A stretch of DNA of 5,797 nt from Sulfurovum sp. (lineage in GTDB: Bacteria; Campylobacterota; Campylobacteria; Campylobacterales; Sulfurovaceae): contig DYMW01000092.1 in the NCBI GenBank assembly GCA_020721385.1, positions 1-5,797 of the forward strand, written 5' to 3'. The stretch's first letter is position 1; each line of letters starts with the position of its first letter. This document shows, one piece after another, positions 1-5,797 of this stretch. The position numbers and the translations under genes are program-made. A model generated the notes under the pieces. It was not told where the DNA came from, searched no databases, and was given only the letters and a program-made list of their open reading frames with translations.

Positions 1-1
1 T

Positions 2-73
2 GGTGGAGATACACCAACTGGTGGAGATACACCAACTGGTGGAGATACACCAACTGGTGGAGATACACCAACT
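2..73 (+). repeat. Four perfect 18-bp tandem repeats encoding a GGDTPT linker
   Basis: The unit GGTGGAGATACACCAACT occurs at 2-19, 20-37, 38-55 and 56-73 with no mismatch. Base 1 (T) matches the last base of another unit, so the array probably continues leftward. In frame each unit reads Gly-Gly-Asp-Thr-Pro-Thr. Because 18 is a multiple of three, gain or loss of units changes linker length without shifting the frame. Such Gly/Pro/Thr linkers are usually flexible spacers; here it precedes the first folded module. The complete identity, including synonymous positions, indicates recent expansion or homogenisation, unlike the diverged domain repeats downstream. Confidence 0.97.
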
Positions 74-3000
74 ATTACTAAAGCAACGGGTACAGGACTA
101 GCAAGTAAAGGGCCATTTAGAGCAGGCTCTGAAGTTATAGCTTATGAGCTGGACGACAATGGTGCAAGAACAGGAAAGAGCGTTACGACTCAAACTATTG
201 ACAAGAAGGGTACTTTTACAATTGAAATTGATTGGGAAGGGGCAACGGAGTTGGTTGTTAGAGGTGATTATTTAGATGAGTCAACAGGAGATTATTTAAG
301 TGGTGGAGAGCTTTCAGCTATTTTAAGTATGAAGATTGGAGAAGAGAGACCTGCAAGTGTTAACCTCTTAACAACGATTGCTGCAGCTGTAACCAAAGAG
401 AAGATGGAGAGTGGGCAATCGGTAGATGATGCGAAAAAAGAAGCTTCTGAAGATGTGGAAAAACTTTTTAACATTCAGCTTGATGAGGGTGAAACATTAG
501 AAGAGCTTGATGTTGTGAGTAGTGGAAATGGTAATGGACAGCTATTACGTTTTTCAGCTTCATTCTCAAAAGTTGATGATCTTTCAGGACTTTTAGAAGA
601 TATTAAAGAAGATATACAAGAGAACAACGGTACGTTCGGTGATGCAGCCAAAGAAGCACTTAAAGAGGTAAAAAAGAAAGCTAAAAAGATTGATGGTGAT
701 AAGGTTGTTGAAAACTTAAAAGGAACTTTAGGTGAAGAGGGTGATGATATTCCTGAAAGTCTAGAACAAAATGGTACTTTGGCTTGGGATCATAATATCT
801 CTTTTGAAGATGAAGTCGATGCCTTTAGAGAGACAGCTTATATTTCTAATGAAGTTGTGGTATCAGGTATTTATGGTGAAAGTGCATCTATTTCAATTGC
901 AGGTGGTGCATACAGCATTGATGGACAAGAGTTTACAGCAATAGCTGGTCGAGTATTTAATGGACAAACTTTAAGAATTGAAAATAACTCTTCTACAGCA
1001 TTTTTAGAGACAGTTACGGCAATCGTGACTCTTGGTGGTATTGAAATTCCTTACAGTATTACAACGCAAGCCAATCCTTTTGTAGCAGATGCTAAACCAA
1101 ACAAGTTTACTTTTGGAGTAGAAAGAAAAGTTGCTTTAGGTACAACAGTAACAAGTAGCACAGTAACGGTTACAGGTATTAATGTTGAAGTGCCAATATC
1201 TATTCAAGATGGGTTCTATTCTATTAATGGGGGAGCATATACGGATATTGATGGTGTTGTAAATGCTGATGATAATATTACAGTTCAGCATAACAGTGCT
1301 TTAGATTATGCTACAAAAACCAAAACATTTGTCACTATTGGTGGTGTTCAAGGACGGTTTATGTCGGTGACTGAACCTAAAGATGTACAACCTGATACGT
1401 TTGTTTTTACTCAAAAAAGTGATGTTAATATTTCTACATTAGTAGAATCCAATGTGGTAACCATTACAGGAATTAATGCTCCTGCAACCGTTTCAGTAAC
1501 AGCTGGAGCTGAGTTTAAGATAGGAAATGGTGTATGGCAATCAGCAGATGCCAACATTAGCAATGGATTTGCATTACAAGTTCGACATACCTCTTCATCT
1601 GATTTTAAAACAAAAACAACAACGTTGGTAACCGTAGGTAAACGCGTTAAAGCATTTGTAAGTAAAACAAAAGCAGAGGATGCAGATAGAATACCAGATA
1701 GCTTTAAGTTTGAAACAAAAATTGAGCAGAATCTTTCTACAGAGGTAGAGAGTAATGAGATTAATGTTTCTGGAATTAATAGAGATGATGTTTTAATTAA
1801 AGTAAGTAATGGTGGAGAGTATAGTATTAATGGAGAGACATATACGGATGCTAATGGTACAGTGAGTCCTGGTGATACCATTAAGGTTAGACATACGACT
1901 TCATCTACAGAGTTTAGAGATAGACAGGAAACTATTTTAACCATTGGTGGAGTTAGTGGTAACTTTAAAACCATTACTATTAAAAAAGATGATAGTCCAG
2001 ATCTCTTTACTTTTACAACACAAGAGGGGGTAGAACAAAATAGTACGGTAACCTCAGAAAGTGTGACGATTACAGGAATCAATACTGAAGTTCCAATAGC
2101 TATTGTCAATGGAAATGGTGCAATTGTCGGTGGTGCTACAGTGGTTAATAATGGTGATACTATTCAAGTAGAACATATTTCAGCATCAGCACAAGGTCAA
2201 AAGTCTATTACCATTCTACAAGTTGGAAAAGTTAAAGTCTCCTTTAAAAGTATAACAGCGTTATTGGCTCCTAGCATCAGTGGTACACCATCTAGTAGTG
2301 TCGAACAAGGTGTAAATTATAGCTTTAAACCAACAGTTGATTTGGTAGCAGGAGGTAAAGTTGAACATTGGTCTATTATTAATAAACCAGATTGGCTAAT
2401 TTTCAATACACTAAATGGAAAGTTAACAGGAACTCCTAGTAATGATGATATTGGGAGTGCTATAGGTATTGTTATTGTTGCATCAAACGGAGTTGGTGAG
2501 AGTAATATTACTTTTGATATTGGTGTGACAAATGTGAATGATAATCCAACGATAGATGCTATACCTACTAGTAGAGTAGCACAAGACAGTAACTTTACAT
2601 CATTTACTCCAACTATTGTTGATGTGGATAGTGGAGATACACATACCTTTACTCTTGCTAATAATCCAGATTGGATGGATATTAATGGTTCAACAGGAGA
2701 GGTTTTTGGAACAAGATCTTTAGGTAATGCTGATGTAGGAGTTATTTCAAATATTGTTATTACGGTAACGGATAGAGATGGTGCAACAGCAACGTTTACC
2801 TTCTCTGTAGAAGTTACCAATAGTAATGATGCTCCTGTTATTTCAGGAACAGCAAATACTACGGTTGATGAGGGAACACTTTATAGTTTTACGCCAACAG
2901 TTACTGATGCCGATATGGGTGATACAAAACTTTTTACAATTTCTGGAAAGCCAGTATGGGCAACCTTTGATTCTGTAACAGGTAGATTAAGTGGTACACC

Positions 3001-5797
3001 AGTAAATGCTAATATAGGGACAACAACAGGAATTGTAATTTCTGTAACAGATGGAGCTGGAGCAACAGCAAGTTTAGATTTATTTAATATTGAAGTTGTT
3101 AATGTTAATAATGCTCCTGAAATTTCTGGTCTTCCAAAGATTAGAATAGATGAAGGTGCTAGTTATAGCTTTACTCCAACAGTTCGTGATATCGATGCAG
3201 ACGATACAAAAGCATTTACAGTAAGTGGTAATCCAACATGGTTAACCATTGATTCTACTACAGGTACTTTAAGTGGTACAGCTGAAGTTGGAGAAAACAG
3301 TAATGTTGTTATTACGGTAACGGATGGAGCAGGTGCTACAGATACTTTAGCGTTTACATTGGCTGTTAAAGATGTAAATGAGGCACCAGTGCTTACAGCT
3401 ATTCCAACTAAAAGTGTAAATGAAGATGCATCAACAACAGTTAATTTAGTAACCACGGATCCAGATAGTGATGCAGAACATTTTTATACGGTATCAACCG
3501 ATACAACCAAAGTTCTTGCAACCGTTTCAGATAATACTTTAACGTTGACTCCTAAAGAAAATGTTAATGGCGATGTAACGGTACGTGTTACGACGAGTGA
3601 TGGTACATTAACGGATACCAAAGAGTTTACATTGAGTATTGCTCCTGTGAATGATGATCCCGTACTTGAAGCAATAGCAGATCAGAGTGTGGTAGAAGAT
3701 GCAGTAGCATTTAACATTACCATGGTTGGAACAGATGTGGATGATGGGGATACTTTAACGTATGTTGCAAACAGTTCAGAGACCAGTGTGGTTACGGTTA
3801 GTGTCAATAATAACATTTTAACCATTACACCGATTGCTGAAGCAACAGGTGAATCAACCATTACAGTTAAAGTTAATGATGGGACGATTGATAGTAATGA
3901 AGTTACATTTAAAGTAACCATTACAGCTCAAAATGATGCACCACTTTTAGCTTTAATATCCGATGTGAACATCAATGAAGATGAGAACAGTACGGTTGAG
4001 TTAAATGCGACAGATGTGGATGATGGAACGTTAACGTATAATGTTGTTTCTACCAATACAACGTTGGCAAATATTTATGTGGTTGCTGAAACTTTACATA
4101 TAGAGCCTGTTCAAGACAAGTTTGGAGAGAGCAATGTAACGGTTACGGTAACCGATACAGAAGGTCTTAAAGCAACACAATCATTTAGATTAATCGTGAA
4201 TGCTGTAAATGATGCTCCTGTTATTTCAGGAACACCCAATGGTACTGCAAATGAAGATGAAGCATACAGCTTTATTCCAACATTTAGTGATGTTGATGAA
4301 GATAACTTAACGTTAAGTATTGTAAATCTACCGACATGGGCTGAGTTTAATGCAACAACAGGTGTATTGAGTGGTACCCCAACAAATGATGATGTGAATA
4401 TTACAACAGATATAGTGATTTCTGTAACGGATGGAAATAAGACAGCTTCACTTCCAGCCTTTGATTTAGAAGTCGTGAATGTCAATGATGCTCCAGTAGC
4501 AGGTGATTTAAATGTTACAGTGAATGAAGATGGAAACATCACAATTAATCTCGCAGCACTAATAAGTGATATCGATATGGATGACAATATTACTCCCGTA
4601 GGCATTACTTCTCCAAGATTAGGTGAAGTGTTTGACCAAACTGATGGAACAGTAGTCTATAGACCAGTATTAAATGCTAATGGTAATGACAGCTTTGTTT
4701 ATACAATAACTGACGGTACAGTTGAAGTCAATGGAACCGTAAATATTGTCATTAGTCCTGTGGCAGATGTACCAAATATTGTTTTGAGTTCATTGCCTAA
4801 GTTTATAACAGAAAATACAGTATTTAATGGTACGGTGCAGGTAATTGATCCTGATTTAAATGATACACATACATTCGTAGTGAGTGGAAACCCTTTATGG
4901 TTTACAATGAGTTCTACAGGAGCAATTACAGCGCGTCCACTTAATGCAGATTTAGGTGTTTATCCTATGAGTGTTACTGTAACTGATGGTACGGCATTAA
5001 CCGCAACTGTAGACTTTAACGTGATAGTAACCGATGTAAATGATGCACCAACAGCTGTTGATGACAGTGCAAATGTTAATGAAGATGAAAATGTAAGTAT
5101 TAATGTATTGGCGAATGATACTGATCCTGATGGTGCGGATAGTAAGACTTTAGTGAGTGTAACTGCTCCTCAACATGGTACAGCAGTTATTGTTAATGGA
5201 GAAATTCTTTATACCCCATTATTAAACTATTCTAGTAGTGATACATTTGGTTATACAATGAAAGATAAAGAAAATGTTGAGTCATCAGCTACTGTTAGGG
5301 TTACTATTGTTCCTGTGAATGATGCACCGATATTAGCTACCATTGCGAATGTCGTTATGAATGAAGATGATAGTGAAAAAAGAGTTACATTGAGTTCTAC
5401 TGATATAGAAAATGATACGGTGACTTATAGTTTATCAAACAGTTTTGTTTCTGAGAAAGTTTCGAATGATCCTGCTAATGTGACCATAGAAGGTAATGAA
5501 TTGGTTGTTATACCTCATGCTAATGCATTTGGAGTAATGAGTGTAACAGTTGTTGCGAGTGATGGAATAGCAGAAGACAATCAAACAATTACCATTACCG
5601 TAAATCCTATTAATGATGCACCAGTGTTGGAATCAATAAATGGTATAACAATGGTAGAAGATGCTACTCCTGTAACAGTAAACTTAACTTCAAGTGATGA
5701 AGAGAATGGAACAATTACGTATAGTGCAAGCTCTTCAGACAAAACCAAAGCAACGGTCAGTGTGAGTGGTACAACTTTAACCGTAACACCAGTTGCA
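2..5797 (+). CDS. Giant multi-domain surface/secreted adhesin-like protein with cadherin-like and He_PIG/Ig-like repeats (internal fragment, both ends missing)
   Basis: The frame beginning at base 2 is open for 1,932 codons to the last base, so the gene continues past both edges; base 1 fits the third position of the preceding codon. In order, residues 1-24 are a Gly-Gly-Asp-Thr-Pro-Thr linker, 25-264 a beta-plus-helical module, 265-753 five A-type repeats, and 756-1932 thirteen modules ending in 'NVNDAP'-type linkers. No cysteine codon, hydrophobic membrane segment or catalytic motif was seen. The composition (Thr, Val, Asn, Asp, Gly, Ser) and roughly 92-residue periodicity are typical of large exported bacterial adhesins, often secreted by type I systems or held as surface lipoproteins. 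Known members of these repeat families act outside the cell in attachment or biofilm. The exact ligand cannot be inferred, and the export route is unknown because both termini are absent. Coding status is near certain; the adhesin role is inferred from architecture. Confidence 0.95.
74..793 (+). other. N-terminal-type module: beta-rich 'KGPF' segment followed by a charged helical segment
   Basis: Residues 25-264 of the fragment. The first part (about 25-119) has 'SKGPFRAGSEVIAYELDDNG', then 'GTFTIEI' and 'STGDYLSGG', the layout of a carboxypeptidase-regulatory-like or Ig-like beta domain. The next part (about 120-264) starts with 'VNLLTTIAAAV' and continues through 'DDAKKEASEDVEKLFNI', 'AKEALKEVKKKAKK' and acidic stretches; it looks alpha-helical and rich in Lys/Glu. 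From memory, a KGPF...GS...YEL...NLLT combination is common just after a lipoprotein signal and flexible linker in large bacterial surface proteins. That would place the true N-terminus a short distance to the left, but it is inference. No enzymatic residues were recognised. Confidence 0.6.
794..2260 (+). repeat. Five A-type beta-sandwich repeats (A1-A5), about 88-101 residues each
   Basis: Approximate units are A1 794-1072, A2 1097-1390, A3 1391-1693, A4 1694-1996 and A5 1997-2260. The shared pattern is P-D-x-F-x-F at the start, a 'S-x-x-V-T-I-T-G-I-N' strand, 'YSINGG-x-YT' (clearest in A2 at residues 406-411 and in A4 from residue 607), 'G-D-x-I-x-V-R-H-T-S-S', and a closing 'T-L-T-I-G-G-V-x-G-x-F'. 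A1 is a diverged copy ('VVVSGIYGESASISIAGG'). A5 is shorter and replaces the YSINGG segment with a Gly/Val-rich stretch. The pattern resembles a repeat common in large extracellular proteobacterial proteins, often beside NDAP-type repeats. The modules probably form a stiff rod segment; no binding partner can be assigned. Confidence 0.8.
2267..3382 (+). repeat. He_PIG-like (putative Ig) repeats H1-H4
   Basis: Units are H1 2267-2542, H2 2543-2830, H3 2831-3112 and H4 3113-3382 (90-96 residues). Each shows 'YSFTPTV-x-D-x-D' or a variant, a 'N-P-x-W' strand with conserved Trp ('KPDWLIF', 'NPDWMDI', 'KPVWATF', 'NPTWLTI'), and a 'TG-x-L-S-G-T-P' turn or a variant of it. They continue with 'I-V-I-S-V-T-D-x-x-G' and end in an 'NVND'-like junction before the next 'AP'. 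This matches the He_PIG/cadherin-like (CADG) pattern. The acidic DxD and NDxP positions correspond to Ca2+-binding positions at cadherin module junctions, so Ca2+-dependent stiffening is likely but inferred. H1 lacks the DxD; H4 has a shorter loop after 'LSGT'. Confidence 0.85.
2825..2851 (+). repeat. 27-bp exact dispersed repeat at the H2/H3 junction (copy 1)
   Basis: The bases encoding 'NDAPVISGT' are identical over 27 nucleotides to those at 4208-4234, including every synonymous position; flanking bases differ on both sides. It covers the inter-module junction and the first strand of H3. Most other NDAP junctions in this gene use different synonymous codons, so the match probably reflects duplication or gene conversion. 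Confidence 0.9.
3383..4213 (+). repeat. Cadherin-like C-type repeats C1-C3 ('xNEDA ... LTLTP')
   Basis: Units are C1 3383-3655, C2 3656-3937 and C3 3938-4213 (91-94 residues). They begin 'APVLTAI' or similar, followed by an acidic 'VNEDA', 'VVEDA' or 'INEDE', then a strand ending in 'TTDPDSD', 'TDVDDGD' or 'TDVDDG'. Next come 'N-T-L-T-L-T-P' (C1), 'N-I-L-T-I-T-P' (C2) or 'ETLHIEP' (C3), a 'G-x-x-x-V-T-V' strand, and a terminal 'PVND', 'AQND' or 'AVND'. They lack the Trp of the H-type but keep the same length and NDxP junction, so they are a distinct sub-type of the same fold. The acidic positions again suit Ca2+ at the module interface. Confidence 0.82.
4208..4234 (+). repeat. 27-bp exact dispersed repeat at the C3/H5 junction (copy 2)
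   Basis: This is the second copy of the 27-bp identity with 2825-2851. It starts at the Asn codon of the C3/H5 junction and ends in the first strand of H5, after which the copies diverge. The two sites are 1,383 bp apart, a multiple of three (461 codons), so recombination between them would remove or duplicate modules in frame. Confidence 0.9.
4214..5323 (+). repeat. Alternating H and T repeats: H5, T1, H6, T2
   Basis: H5 (4214-4489) and H6 (4769-5044) carry the Trp strand ('LPTWAEF', 'NPLWFTM') of the He_PIG type. T1 (4490-4768) and T2 (5045-5323) have the tandem-95/Big_9 pattern. That pattern is 'VNEDGNITINLAALISDID' or 'VNEDENVSINVLANDTDPDG', then 'LGEVFDQTDGTVVYRP' or 'HGTAVIVNGEILYTP', then 'NGNDSFVYTITDG' or 'SSSDTFGYTMKDK'. 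All four are 92-93 residues. T1 ends in the atypical junction 'PVADVP' and T2 in 'PVNDAP'. The T-type 'LANDTDPDG' motif is a classic member of the bacterial cadherin-like families found in very long secreted proteins. Confidence 0.83.
5324..5797 (+). repeat. C-type repeats C4 and C5 (C5 truncated by the window edge)
   Basis: C4 (5324-5617, 98 residues) begins 'APILATIANVVMNEDDSE' and contains 'TDIENDTVTYSL', 'GNELVVIP' and 'NPIND' at its end. It is a few residues longer than the other C-type units because of an insertion around 'SEKVSNDPANV'. C5 starts at 5618 with 'APVLESINGITMVEDATP' and shows 'SSDEENGTITYS' and 'TTLTVTPVA' when the window ends, leaving about 60 of an expected 92 residues. 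The repeat series therefore continues to the right. The last visible residues are in register with C1, so no change of domain type is evident at the edge. Confidence 0.82.

Noticed and set aside
1..73. The 18-bp array considered as a CRISPR-like or regulatory iteron array.
   Set aside because: The units are directly adjacent with no spacers, lie in frame, and encode a simple linker peptide that continues into the coding domain.
260..268. An Arg-Gly-Asp (RGD) tripeptide in the N-terminal module, resembling an integrin-binding motif.
   Set aside because: A three-residue match is expected by chance in a protein this long. It lies within a 'VVRGDYLDESTG' segment that looks like a structural part of the domain, and nothing else suggests a host-binding role.
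668..688. A-rich runs (lysine codons), here and at other points in the gene, as possible slippage sites for phase variation.
   Set aside because: The homopolymer runs are only about six A's long and interrupted by G, shorter than typical phase-variable tracts. The frame is intact through all of them.
1361..1363. Internal ATG codons (for example at 1361 and 2696) as possible starts of separate genes.
   Set aside because: The frame is continuous through them, they fall inside folded repeat modules, and no Shine-Dalgarno-like sequence or upstream stop separates them.
1411..2109. A long open frame on the minus strand (232 codons), with smaller ones at 292-474, 2317-2820, 3163-3456, 3682-3921 and 4111-4605.
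   Set aside because: These are antisense to the continuous + strand frame. Their products are Val/Thr/Ser/Leu-rich low-complexity mirror images of the beta-strand codons, with no recognisable domain. Scarcity of antisense stops follows from the repetitive codon usage.

Overview
The window lies entirely inside one very large protein-coding gene on the + strand. Reading from base 2, the frame stays open to the last base: 1,932 codons with no stop, no credible start and no intergenic DNA. Both ends of the gene are outside the window. The product is a repetitive, cysteine-free, Thr/Val/Asn/Asp-rich protein built from tandem beta-sandwich modules of about 90-100 residues. It looks like a bacterial giant cell-surface or secreted adhesin-type protein.

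Layout, in protein order. (1) Bases 2-73 are four perfect copies of an 18-bp repeat encoding a Gly-Gly-Asp-Thr-Pro-Thr linker that runs off the left edge. (2) Bases 74-793 encode an N-terminal-type module: a beta-rich segment followed by a charged, probably helical segment. (3) Bases 794-2260 hold five copies of a module with the signatures 'VTITGIN', 'YSINGG', 'GDxIxVRHTSS' and 'TIGGV' (called A1-A5 here). (4) From 2267 to the right edge there are thirteen cadherin-like/Ig-like modules, each ending in an 'NVNDAP'-type linker. They belong to three sub-types: He_PIG-like with a conserved Trp (H), a 'VNEDA...LTLTP' type (C), and a tandem-95/Big_9-like type (T). Their order is H-H-H-H-C-C-C-H-T-H-T-C-C, and the last copy is cut by the window edge.

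The DNA is AT-rich, preferring TTA for Leu, AGA for Arg and ACA for Thr. With the style of the repeats this fits a low-GC, Gram-negative, probably aquatic bacterium. Campylobacterota (Sulfurimonas/Sulfurospirillum-like) is my best guess, but a marine gammaproteobacterium or another low-GC group is possible, and nothing in the window fixes the taxonomy.

The likely reading is a long stalk: a flexible linker and N-terminal module near the cell-anchored end, then a rod of beta-sandwich repeats, many with acidic positions suited to Ca2+ at the module junctions. Anchor, export signal and any adhesive tip lie outside the window. I found no RNA genes, mobile elements, CRISPR arrays, promoters or terminators, and no sign of a new multi-gene system. 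The points of interest concern the repeat architecture and its evolution.
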